Shown: piece after piece, positions 1 to 7,000 of the stretch
How the letters are laid out: every line of letters begins with the position of its first letter
How positions within the stretch are numbered: position 1 is the first letter of the stretch
Source of the DNA: GCA-002779465 sp964596535
Lineage (GTDB): Bacteria > Desulfobacterota > Desulfobacteria > Desulfobacterales > UBA2156
Assembly (NCBI GenBank): GCA_964596535.1
Contig: CAZQUR010000078.1
Coordinates: 1-13,687 of the forward strand
Reading direction: 5' to 3'
Length of the DNA: 13,687 nucleotides
Notes under the pieces: model-generated
What the model was told of the DNA's origin: nothing
Seen by the model: only the letters and a program-made list of their open reading frames with translations
The model's database searches: none
Program-made: the position numbers and the translations under genes

Positions 1-1
1 T

Positions 2-55
2 CGGGAAGGGGGCCGCACCGTGGGCGCCGGCGTCGTCAGTGAAATTCTGGAATAG
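2..55 (+). CDS. tuf: Elongation factor Tu, C-terminal end (partial)
   Basis: Only the last 17 codons and a TAG stop are in the window; the gene enters from the left edge. The visible residues, REGGRTVGAGVVSEILE, are the conserved end of bacterial EF-Tu (beta-barrel domain 3). EF-Tu is the GTPase that delivers aminoacyl-tRNA to the ribosomal A site. The L33 gene follows after 21 bases with its own ribosome-binding site, so the two are probably co-transcribed, as in the common tuf-rpmG-trnW-secE-nusG order. A second tuf begins at 13651, so the genome has at least two copies. The family call is firm despite the short length, because this C-terminal motif is highly specific. Confidence 0.93.
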   Translation, partial: REGGRTVGAGVVSEILE

Positions 56-76
56 GCTTTCTAAAGGAGCAAAGCG

Positions 77-226
77 GTGAGAGTGATCGTTACCCTGGCA
101 TGCGGTGAATGCAAGCGAAGAAACTACACGACCATGAAAAACAAACGGACGACCCCGGACAAGCTCGAATTTTCCAAATATTGTCGTTTTTGTCAGAAAC
201 ACACCTTGCATAAAGAGACCAAGTAA
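77..226 (+). CDS. rpmG: 50S ribosomal protein L33, zinc-binding form
   Basis: A 49-residue protein that starts with GTG and reads MRVIVTLACGECKRRNYTTM. L33 is a small large-subunit protein near the E site. Two CxxC pairs are visible, Cys9/Cys12 and Cys36/Cys39, so this is the zinc-ribbon (C+) form rather than the zinc-free paralogue. Length is normal for L33. The start is set by a strong Shine-Dalgarno sequence, AAAGGAG at 63-69, 7 bases upstream of the GTG. It lies between tuf and tRNA-Trp, a conserved position. The gene is short but complete, ending in TAA. Confidence 0.95.
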   Translation: MRVIVTLACGECKRRNYTTMKNKRTTPDKLEFSKYCRFCQKHTLHKETK

Positions 227-268
227 CACAAAGGGATATCCTGTTGTCGAAAAACGACGGTCATATGC

Positions 269-344
269 AGGCCAGTAGCTCTAACGGTAGAGCATCGGAC
301 TCCAAATCCGGGTGTTGGGGGTTCGAATCCCTCCTGGCCTGCCA
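269..344 (+). tRNA. trnW: tRNA-Trp (anticodon CCA)
   Basis: The full cloverleaf can be folded by hand. The acceptor stem is 269-275 with 334-340 (7 pairs). The D stem is 278-281 with 290-293. The anticodon stem is 295-299 with 307-311 and holds a 7-base loop with anticodon CCA at 302-304. The T stem is 317-321 with 329-333 and the loop is TTCGAAT. G341 is the discriminator base, and the 3' CCA is encoded at 342-344. Anticodon CCA reads UGG, so this is tRNA-Trp. It sits inside the tuf-rpmG-secE transcription unit, a widely conserved position, so it must be cut out of a longer mRNA. Confidence 0.98.
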
Positions 345-360
345 AACCGATATACCGATC

Positions 361-419
361 CAATAGCTTAAGGATCCGTTTCTTAAGGTGCCCGTTGACG
401 GAAGTTCCTTAAGCTATTG
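361..419 (+). promoter_or_regulatory. Long hairpin between tRNA-Trp and secE
   Basis: A perfect 14-base inverted repeat, CAATAGCTTAAGGA (361-374) and TCCTTAAGCTATTG (406-419), encloses 31 bases. Inside it, TCCGT (375-379) can pair with ACGGA (398-402) after a 3-base bulge, making a taller hairpin. It begins 17 bases after the tRNA end and finishes 7 bases before the secE ribosome-binding site. Only four T residues follow it, so it is not a convincing intrinsic terminator. A processing site that helps release the tRNA, or an mRNA-stabilising or translational element for secE, fits better; this role is inference. Confidence 0.6.
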
Positions 420-434
420 ACTTTTAGGGGAAAT

Positions 435-830
435 ATGGGGCGTTTAATACGGAAAAAACCGAATCCGAAACCCAAGAAGAAAAAGACCGCGGGCGAGACC
501 GATTCGACCGCTTCGGAAAAGGCGCGGGGCGTTTCCAAAAAGCCGCTGCTGACCATGGTAAAGCCGCCGGAGGGGGGGAACAAACCCACAGGGGGCGTTC
601 AAACGGCGGTTTCTTCCTTCAAAGGGAAAGTCGGAAAAGACAACGTCATCACCAAGAGCATTCAATTTTTGCGGGAAGTCAAGGTTGAGCTCAAGAAGGT
701 GACCTGGCCCTCCCGGAAACAGACCCTGGGATCCACGGCGGTGGTGATCATTTTGGTCATCGTGGTTTCCCTCTTCCTCGGGGTGATGGACGTGGGCCTG
801 TCCACCCTCATCCGCGTGGTTATCGGGTAG
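435..830 (+). CDS. secE: Preprotein translocase subunit SecE
   Basis: SecE is the small essential clamp subunit of the SecYEG protein-conducting channel in the inner membrane. The product is 131 residues. Residues 77-100 carry the conserved amphipathic SecE helix (FLREVKVELKKVTWPSRKQT), followed by one hydrophobic segment at about 102-122 as the membrane anchor. Residues 1-75 are lysine-, proline- and serine-rich and look disordered. This differs from both the minimal one-helix SecE and the three-helix E. coli form. ATG at 435 is chosen because AGGGGAA (426-432) precedes it; an in-frame TTG at 417 overlaps the upstream hairpin and is unlikely. The stop codon (828-830) overlaps the ribosome-binding site of nusG, so the two are probably translationally coupled. 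Confidence 0.93.
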   Translation: MGRLIRKKPNPKPKKKKTAGETDSTASEKARGVSKKPLLTMVKPPEGGNKPTGGVQTAVSSFKGKVGKDNVITKSIQFLREVKVELKKVTWPSRKQTLGSTAVVIILVIVVSLFLGVMDVGLSTLIRVVIG

Positions 831-843
831 GAGGGAATCCCAG

Positions 844-1374
844 ATGGCATTCAAATGGTACATCGTCCATGTCTATTCGGGGTTCGAAAACAAGGTGAAA
901 ACCGCGCTTGAGGAGCGTATCGCCGCATCTCCCCATGCCGATAAATTCAAAGAAATCATCGTCCCCACCGAACAGATCGTCGAACTGGTCAAAGGCAAAC
1001 GGAAGACGTCTTCCCGGAAATTTTATCCGGGATATATCCTGATCCGGATGGAACTCAACGATGACACCTGGCACCTTGTGAACAACACGGCCAAGGTAAC
1101 GGGGTTTTTGGGGGGGAGAGAAAAACCGTCCCCCATCCCGGATGAAGAAGCGGAAGCCATCCTGAACCGGATGGAAGCCGGAAAACTCAAACCCAAGCCC
1201 AAGTTTCTCTTTGAAACCGGGGATGAGATCCGGGTGATTGACGGACCCTTCACCAATTTCAACGGTGTGGTGGAAGAAGTCAACCAGGAAAAGGGGAAGA
1301 TCCGGGTGCTGGTCAGCATCTTCGGCCGATCCACTCCGGTGGAACTGGAGTTCGTTCAGGTTACAAAGATGTGA
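844..1374 (+). CDS. nusG: Transcription termination/antitermination factor NusG
   Basis: NusG binds the clamp of elongating RNA polymerase, suppresses or promotes pausing, and links polymerase to Rho or to the leading ribosome through S10. The 176-residue length is typical. The NGN domain covers about residues 3-110, with KWYIVHVYSGFENKV at 4-18 and the motif FYPGYILIRM at 60-69. The KOW domain covers about 125-176 and includes GDEIRVIDGPFTNFNG at 126-141. The start has the ribosome-binding site TAGGAGGGA (828-836), which includes the secE stop codon. No extra insert between NGN and KOW is seen. Confidence 0.97.
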   Translation: MAFKWYIVHVYSGFENKVKTALEERIAASPHADKFKEIIVPTEQIVELVKGKRKTSSRKFYPGYILIRMELNDDTWHLVNNTAKVTGFLGGREKPSPIPDEEAEAILNRMEAGKLKPKPKFLFETGDEIRVIDGPFTNFNGVVEEVNQEKGKIRVLVSIFGRSTPVELEFVQVTKM

Positions 1375-1408
1375 TGGAATCGTAAACTCAGATTAATCGA
1401 AAATCGTA

Positions 1409-1435
1409 TCCCGGCAGGACGTGGAACCGCCGGGG
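1409..1435 (+). promoter_or_regulatory. Hairpin in the rplK leader, possible L1 operator
   Basis: CCCGGC (1410-1415) can pair with GCCGGG (1429-1434), with a T-G wobble outside it, enclosing a 13-base loop. The rplK ribosome-binding site (1438-1443) follows after only 3 bases. In E. coli, L1 represses its own operon by binding the mRNA just before rplK, so this is the right place for such a site. I could not match the loop to the known L1-binding consensus, so the assignment rests on position and the hairpin alone. Confidence 0.3.
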
Positions 1436-1454
1436 ACGGGGAGCATCAAACACC

Positions 1455-1877
1455 ATGGCAAAAAAGGTCATCGCCCAGATCAAACTGCAAGTGGAAGCCG
1501 GAAAAGCCAATCCATCGCCCCCCATCGGGCCGGCACTGGGGCAGCACGGCGTGAACATTATGGATTTTTGCAAGGCGTTCAACGCCCGAACCGCCAATGA
1601 CGAAGGGATGATCATTCCCGCCGTCATCACGGTCTACCAGGATCGATCCTTTACGTTCGTGACCAAAACACCACCGGCTTCCATGCTTTTGAAAAAAGCG
1701 GCCAAAATTGCCAAAGGATCGAGTGATCCGAAAAAAGACCGGGTCGCAAAGGTGTCGCGGCAGCAGGTGGAAGAGATCGCCAAACAGAAAATGGTGGACT
1801 TGAATGCGGATGACTTGGATGCGGCTTGCCGGATCATCGAGGGGACGGCAAGGAGCATGGGAATAGAAGTGGTTTAA
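1455..1877 (+). CDS. rplK: 50S ribosomal protein L11
   Basis: L11 forms the base of the GTPase-associated centre with 23S rRNA helices 43-44 and is the target region of thiostrepton. The product has 140 residues, a normal length. The N-terminal domain contains the proline-rich switch PPIGPALGQHGVNIMDFCKA (22-41), and the rRNA-binding C-terminal domain covers about 70-140. ATG at 1455 follows GGGGAG (1438-1443) by 11 bases. The 80-base gap from nusG shows no convincing promoter, so it is likely co-transcribed with secE-nusG. The rplA gene follows 21 bases later. Confidence 0.97.
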   Translation: MAKKVIAQIKLQVEAGKANPSPPIGPALGQHGVNIMDFCKAFNARTANDEGMIIPAVITVYQDRSFTFVTKTPPASMLLKKAAKIAKGSSDPKKDRVAKVSRQQVEEIAKQKMVDLNADDLDAACRIIEGTARSMGIEVV

Positions 1878-1898
1878 CAAAGGAGATCGGAACAGACA

Positions 1899-2606
1899 AT
1901 GCCAAAGCGGGGGAAAAAATACAGAGAAGCCGCCAATCGTAACCAAGCCGACGAAAAACTCGACTTTACCGGTGCGGTGCAATTGGCCATCGACACGTCC
2001 TATGTCAAATTCGATGAAACGGTGGACATTGCCGTCCGCCTCGGCGTCGACCCCAGACACGCGGACCAGATGGTCCGCGGGACAGTCGTGTTGCCCAACG
2101 GACTGGGCAGGGAAGTGAAGGTCCTGGTTTTTGCCAAAGGCGAAAAAGAAAAGGAAGCCCTCGACGCCGGTGCCGATTTCGTGGGGAATGACGATCTCAT
2201 CGAAAAGATCGTCGGCGGCTGGTTCGGTTTCGACAAGGCGGTGGCCACACCCGACATGATGGGTGCCGTGGGAAAAATCGGAAAACTTTTGGGTCCCCGG
2301 GGACTCATGCCCAATGCGAAAACCGGGACCGTCACGTTCGACTTGGCCAAGGCGGTGAAAGAATTGAAAGCGGGCAAAATCGACTTTCGGGTGGAAAAAG
2401 CCGGGATCGTCCACGCACCCGTGGGGAAGGTTTCCTTCGGCGTTCAAAAGATCGTCGAAAATATCGGTGCATTGATGGAAACCATCATTCGACTGAAACC
2501 ATCGGCCTCCAAAGGAGCCTACCTGAAAGGGATCGCCGTTTCGACCACAATGGGTCCGGGTGTCAAGATCGATACGGCGTTTGTAAAAGAGTTGATCAAA
2601 CAGTGA
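1899..2606 (+). CDS. rplA: 50S ribosomal protein L1
   Basis: L1 forms the mobile arm of the large subunit that guides deacylated tRNA out of the E site, and in many bacteria also acts as the repressor of the L11-L1 mRNA. The product is 235 residues, a standard length. The conserved motif GPRGLMPN lies at 132-139 and the C-terminal MGPGVKID at 218-225. AAAGGAGAT (1879-1887) precedes the ATG. The stop is immediately followed by the L10 leader region. No truncation or unusual insertion is seen. Confidence 0.97.
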   Translation: MPKRGKKYREAANRNQADEKLDFTGAVQLAIDTSYVKFDETVDIAVRLGVDPRHADQMVRGTVVLPNGLGREVKVLVFAKGEKEKEALDAGADFVGNDDLIEKIVGGWFGFDKAVATPDMMGAVGKIGKLLGPRGLMPNAKTGTVTFDLAKAVKELKAGKIDFRVEKAGIVHAPVGKVSFGVQKIVENIGALMETIIRLKPSASKGAYLKGIAVSTTMGPGVKIDTAFVKELIKQ

Positions 2607-2694
2607 GGCAGGCTCGGCAGGAAACGTTTCCGGGGGCATGACCGGCCCGGGACGATCTTCTCGAAGCGCCGCCTTCCCAACAACAATGTCATCC

Positions 2695-2755
2695 CTGTCA
2701 AAGACCGCAGGCACACGATGTCGTGTTTAATCGCTTCGGCGGCCTGCCGAGACAG
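2695..2755 (+). promoter_or_regulatory. Ribosomal protein L10 leader (L10-L12 binding site)
   Basis: The RNA folds as the known L10 leader. An outer stem CTGTC (2695-2699)/GACAG (2751-2755) and an inner stem GCAGG (2707-2711)/CCTGC (2743-2747) are separated by the asymmetric loop AAAGACC opposite CGA. The inner stem opens to two small hairpins: ACACG (2713-2717) with CGTGT (2722-2726), and CGC (2732-2734) with GCG (2739-2741) closed by a TTCG loop. TTAAT joins them. This layout mimics the L10 site on 23S rRNA, so excess L10-(L12)n complex can bind here and repress rplJ-rplL translation. It lies 129 bases before the rplJ start. Confidence 0.85.
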
Positions 2756-2845
2756 CGCACGGGATCCCATCAAGGGACCGGGACCGGAATAAATGGCAAC
2801 GGAAAATCCAACGCCCGAACGATTCCACGCGATGAAGACGTGCCT

Positions 2846-2858
2846 CCGGCTTTGCCGG
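2846..2858 (+). promoter_or_regulatory. Small hairpin just upstream of the rplJ ribosome-binding site
   Basis: CCGGC (2846-2850) and GCCGG (2854-2858) form a tight 5-pair stem with a TTT loop. It ends 7 bases before the rplJ Shine-Dalgarno sequence. It may set the accessibility of that site and so be the output end of the L10 leader control, but nothing in the sequence proves this. Confidence 0.4.
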
Positions 2859-2864
2859 GATGGG

Positions 2865-2873
2865 AAAGGAGGT
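2865..2873 (+). promoter_or_regulatory. Ribosome-binding site that fixes the rplJ start
   Basis: AAAGGAGGT is an almost perfect complement to the 16S rRNA 3' end. It lies inside the longer open frame that begins with ATG at 2860, only a few bases after that ATG. It therefore cannot serve the ATG and instead points to the GTG at 2884, 10 bases downstream. Confidence 0.8.
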
Positions 2874-2883
2874 ATTTTTCTTT

Positions 2884-3408
2884 GTGAAACTTGAACAAAA
2901 AAAACAAATCGTGGAAGCGCTCAGGGATCAGTTCGCCCGATCCAAAGTGGTCATCGTCACGGACTACAAAGGGCTCAATGTGACGGCGATCAATGCGCTT
3001 CGGAAAAAACTCAAAGAGGCGGGAATCGAGTACCGTGTTGCCAAGAACACGTTGTTCATCCGGGCCGCGGAAGACACGCAAATCGCGTTGATCAAAGAGC
3101 ATTTCAAAGGGCCCAACGCCGTGGCGATGGCCTATGACGATCCCGTGGCGCCGGCAAAAATTCTGACCACGTTTTCCGAACAGAACAAAAAACTGGAAAT
3201 CAAGGGCGGGATACTGGAAGGGAAAGTGATCGGCAACCCGGATATCAAGGCACTGGCGGCCTTGCCGGCAAAAGAAGTCCTGTTGGCCCAGATGCTCGGG
3301 GTGATCCACGGCGTGCCGACGGCCCTGGTCAGGGCCCTTAATGACGTTCCGGTGAGGCTGCTGAACGTGCTCAACGCTATTCAGCGGGAAAAGGAAGCGG
3401 CGGCGTAG
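2884..3408 (+). CDS. rplJ: 50S ribosomal protein L10
   Basis: L10 anchors the L7/L12 dimers to the ribosome to make the stalk and is the feedback repressor of its own mRNA. With the GTG start the product has 174 residues and begins MKLEQKKQIVEALRDQF, matching the usual L10 N-terminus. The ATG at 2860 would add MGKEVFFF, which is not L10-like and spans the Shine-Dalgarno site. Conserved features are VVIVTDYKGL near residue 21 and YRVAKNTLFIRAA near residue 50. The C-terminal helix (about 145-174) is the L12-dimer docking helix. The L10 leader upstream and rplL 60 bases downstream are the expected partners. Confidence 0.95.
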   Translation: MKLEQKKQIVEALRDQFARSKVVIVTDYKGLNVTAINALRKKLKEAGIEYRVAKNTLFIRAAEDTQIALIKEHFKGPNAVAMAYDDPVAPAKILTTFSEQNKKLEIKGGILEGKVIGNPDIKALAALPAKEVLLAQMLGVIHGVPTALVRALNDVPVRLLNVLNAIQREKEAAA

Positions 3409-3417
3409 CCGTTTTTT
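3401..3417 (+). terminator. Weak terminator-like hairpin at the end of rplJ
   Basis: CGGC (3401-3404) and GCCG (3408-3411), with loop GTA, are followed directly by six T residues (3412-3417). The stem overlaps the rplJ stop codon. Four GC pairs is short for an efficient terminator, so it would at most cause pausing or slight polarity before rplL. Confidence 0.3.
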
Positions 3418-3468
3418 CAGTAAAAATGAATAAAAAAATATGAGTAAATGCATACGGAGGAATAATCC

Positions 3469-3855
3469 ATGGCCGGTATTACCAAAGATGATGTTGTTGA
3501 ATTTATTTCGAATATGAGCGTACTGGAACTGTCTCAGTTCGTGAAGGAACTGGAAGAAAAATTCGGTGTATCCGCCGCCGCCCCCATGGCGATGATGGCC
3601 GCGGGCCCGGCCCAGGCCGCCGATGCCGCTGTAGCGGAGGAAAAGACGGAATTCGATGTCATCCTCACCGCCGCGGGAGACAAAAAGATCCAGGTCATCA
3701 AGGAAGTCCGGGCGATTACCAGCCTGGGACTCAAGGAGGCCAAGACCCTGGTGGACGAAGCCCCCAAACCGGTCAAGGAGGGGGTTTCCAAGGATGAGGC
3801 CGAAAAGATCAAGGCGCAACTGGAAGCCGCCGGTGCCCAGGTGGAGATCAAATAG
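3469..3855 (+). CDS. rplL: 50S ribosomal protein L7/L12
   Basis: L7/L12 is the multicopy stalk protein that recruits and activates the translation GTPases. The 128-residue product has the three expected parts: an N-terminal dimerisation helix pair (about 1-33), an alanine-rich flexible hinge (about 35-57) and the globular C-terminal domain (about 60-128), which includes the helix motif GLKEAKTLVDEAPKPVKE at 87-104. The start has a strong GGAGG (3456-3460) 8 bases upstream, inside a 60-base AT-rich spacer that should leave the site unstructured. This fits the need for several L12 per ribosome. Confidence 0.98.
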   Translation: MAGITKDDVVEFISNMSVLELSQFVKELEEKFGVSAAAPMAMMAAGPAQAADAAVAEEKTEFDVILTAAGDKKIQVIKEVRAITSLGLKEAKTLVDEAPKPVKEGVSKDEAEKIKAQLEAAGAQVEIK

Positions 3856-3899
3856 GGAATCGATTCCCCTTTGTGACGCCGTATAACGTTTAGGGCGTC
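3855..3899 (+). promoter_or_regulatory. Two tandem hairpins after rplL
   Basis: GGGAATCGATTCCC (3855-3868) is a perfect 14-base palindrome that overlaps the last base of the rplL stop codon. It is followed by GACGCC (3875-3880) and GGCGTC (3894-3899), a 6-pair stem with a 13-base loop. Neither has a good T run. In E. coli the rplL-rpoB gap carries an attenuator and an RNase III site, so mRNA processing or stabilising roles are plausible here. Confidence 0.5.
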
Positions 3900-3939
3900 G
3901 CGACGGTTCAACGGGAATCTTATAAACGGGAACAGAATG

Positions 3940-4001
3940 GACGGCAAGGTAAAAAGCAGCCCCGCAGACGGCGGGAGTGCCGGGGTTTTTACCTCGCCGT
4001 C
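3940..4001 (+). terminator. Attenuator-like hairpin between rplL and rpoB
   Basis: GACGGCAAGGTAAAAA (3940-3955) pairs with TTTTTACCTCGCCGTC (3986-4001) with a single mismatch. Within it, CCCCG (3960-3964), CA, a loop and CGGGG (3981-3985) form a GC-rich inner stem followed at once by TTTTT (3986-3990), which is intrinsic-terminator geometry. The A tract opposite the T tract makes the stem partly symmetric. The polymerase genes follow without a visible new promoter, so it should terminate only part of the transcripts. That would lower rpoBC relative to the ribosomal genes, as is known for E. coli. Confidence 0.7.
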
Positions 4002-4031
4002 GTTCCTTTAAGGGTTCACGATGGAGTGACC

Positions 4032-7000
4032 ATGTCGGAAAGGCTTTTGATGAACAAACGGATGCGTAAATATTTCGGAAAGATCCGGCAGATTATTGAA
4101 ATTCCGGATCTCATCGGAATGCAGCGGGAGTCGTATCGACGATTTCTGCAGATGGATGTTCCCCCCGAAAAACGGGAGGATATCGGCCTCCAGGGCGTAT
4201 TTAATTCGGTTTTTTCCATAAAGGATTTCACCGGAAGTGCTTCTTTGGAATTTGTGTCCTACCGGTTCGGAGATGTCAAGCACAGCGTGGAGGAGTGCAT
4301 CCACCGGGGGATGACCTACGAAGTTCCCTTGCGGATCACGGTCCGGCTGGTGGTGTACGACGTGGACAAGGAGACGGGCGTTTCCAGCATCCGGGACATT
4401 AAGGAACAGGAGATTTATTTCGGGACCATCCCCTTGATGACGGATCGGGGGACCTTTATCATTAACGGTACGGAACGCGTCGTGGTGAGCCAGCTCCACC
4501 GTTCCTCCGGGGTGTTTTTCGATCACGACCGGGGAAAAAGCCATTCTTCCGGGAAGATTATCTACACCTCACGGATCATTCCCGTGAGAGGGTCCTGGAT
4601 CGATCTCGAGATCGATCATAAGGACATCGTCCATGTGCGCATCGACCGTCGGCGGAAATTTCCGGTCACCTATCTTCTGAAAGCATTCGGATATTCCACG
4701 GAAGATCTGCTGACCTATTTTTACCAGAGGGAAAAGATCTCCGTTTCCGGGAAGAAAATCACCAGGAAGTTCAACCCGGTCTTTTTGAGGGGACAACGGG
4801 CATCTAAAGATGTCAAAAATCCCGGTACGGGGGAAGAGATCCTGAAAAAAGGACACATGTTCACCCAGCGGGTGTTGAAGCGGATGGAAACGTTAAAGAT
4901 AGACGCCGTCCCCATCGATACCGCCGAGATCCTGAACCGATCCTTTGCCCGGACCATCCTTGATCCGAAAACCGGAGCGGTGATCGCCAGGGCCAACGAT
5001 GTGGTCACCGAAGAGATGTTATCCCGTTTGAACGAGGCGGGGATCCGGGAATTTGAACTCCTGGTGAACGCCGCCGCCACCAGCGACTCCATACGCAAGA
5101 CGCTTTTGGTGGACAAGATTGAAGCCCGGGAAGAGGCTTTGGTGGAGATTTACCGGCGGCTTCGGCCGGGGAACCCGGCGACACCGGAAGTGGCCCAGGA
5201 GTTCATCGATCATCTGTTTTTCAAAAACACCTTCTACGATCTGTCGGGTGTCGGGCGGATGAAGATCAACCATCGCCTGGGGATTCAGACCCTCATCGGT
5301 GTGCGGACCTTGAGGAAAGAAGACATTCTTTTGACCGTCAAGACCCTGATCGAACTCCGGGATTCACAGGGGCCGGTGGATGACATCGACCATTTGGGGA
5401 ACCGGCGGGTGCGGGCCGTTGGAGAACTGCTGGAAAACCAGTACCGCATCGGACTGGTGCGCATGGAGCGGGCCATCAAGGAACGCATGAGTCTCCAGGA
5501 GGTGGATGCCCTCATGCCCCATGACCTGGTCAATTCAAAGCCGGTTTCCGCGGTGATCAAGGAGTTTTTCGGGACCAGCCAGTTGAGCCAGTTCATGGAT
5601 CAGACCAACCCCCTTTCGGAGACGACCCATAAACGGCGGTTGAGCGCGCTGGGTCCCGGGGGGCTCACCCGGGAACGGGCCGGGTTCGAGGTCCGGGACG
5701 TACATCCGTCCCACTACGGCCGGATTTGTCCCATCGAAACCCCGGAGGGGCCCAACATCGGGCTCATCGTGTCGTTGAGCACGTATGCCCGGGTCAACGA
5801 TTATGGATTCATCGAAACGCCGTATCGGCTGGTGAAAGGCGCCACGGTGCTTCCCGAGGTGCGGTTTCTCAGCGCCTTTGAAGAGAAGTCCCATCCCATC
5901 GCCCAGGCCAACGCCCCCATCGATGCCGGCGGACATTATGTGAATAAAACCGTCACCTCGCGGGTGGCCGGCGAATTCATGATGGTCAGGCGGGAGAAGA
6001 TCGAAATGATGGATGTTTCTCCCAATCAGCTGGTCAGTGTGTCGGCATCCCTGATCCCCTTTCTGGAAAACGACGACGCCAACCGGGCCCTGATGGGCTC
6101 CAACATGCAGCGCCAGGCGGTTCCCCTGTTGACCAACCGGGCGCCCCTGGTGGGAACCGGTATCGAGAAGGTGGTGGCCCGGGACTCCGGGGTGACCATC
6201 GTAGCGGAACGGGACGGCGTGGTGGACGACGTGGACGCATCGAGGATCGTGTTGCGGCATGACTCCGCGGCGTCAACGGAAAACGGAGGGCGCCCTGCAG
6301 TGACCGTTTACAGCCTGTCCAAGTTCAAACGTTCCAACCAGAACACCTGCTTCAATCACCGCCCCGTCGTACAGCGGGGACAGCGCATCGAAGCCAAAGA
6401 GGTCATCGCAGACGGACCGGCCACGGAAAAAGGCGAGTTGGCCCTGGGACAGAACGTCACCGTCGCGTTCATGCCGTGGGGAGGGTACAACTTCGAAGAC
6501 TCGATCCTGGTCAGTGAACGTCTGGTCCGGGACGGTGTTTACACCTCCGTCCACGTGGAAGAGTTCGAGGTCATCGCCCGGGACACGAAGCTGGGAAGAG
6601 AAGAGATTACCCGGGATATCCCCAATGTGGGGGAAGAAACCCTCAAGGACCTCGACGAAAGCGGCATCGTCCGCATCGGCGCGGAGGTGAGACCGGGCGA
6701 CATCCTCGTGGGGAAAATCACCCCCAAGGGGGAAACCCAGCTTTCTCCGGAGGAAAAACTCCTGCGGGCCATCTTCGGCGAAAAGGCCGGGGATGTGAAG
6801 GATACGTCCCTTCGGGTCCCGCCGGGTGTGGACGGGACCGTCATTGATGCGAAGGTCTTTCTGCGCAGGGGCGTGGAAAAAGACGATCGGACCCGCATCA
6901 TCGAAGAAATGGAAATCGAATCCCTGAAAAAAGACCTCAACGACAAGATCCGGGTCACCGGCGACGTGGTACGCACCCGCATCGAAGGGCTTTTGACGGG

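Noticed and set aside
395..420. TTGACG as a possible -35 box before secE
   Set aside because: No acceptable -10 box at 16-18 bases; the motif lies within the inner part of the trnW-secE hairpin.
1446..2714. A 422-codon open frame on the minus strand across rplK and rplA
   Set aside because: It is entirely antisense to two well-conserved ribosomal protein genes, has no recognisable protein family features, and arises from the codon bias of the + strand genes.
2793..2894. A 33-codon + strand frame in the rplJ leader overlapping the rplJ start
   Set aside because: No good ribosome-binding site, no recognisable peptide, and the region is better explained as the L10 leader RNA. Translation coupling remains conceivable but unsupported.
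2770..3819. A 349-codon minus-strand open frame across rplJ and rplL
   Set aside because: Antisense to confirmed genes; composition is dominated by His, Phe, Asp and Arg, as expected for a reversed reading of these genes; no ribosome-binding context.
3921..3926. TATAAA as a possible -10 box for rpoB
   Set aside because: The bases about 17 upstream (TCGCGA) do not resemble a -35 box, and there is no extended -10 TG.
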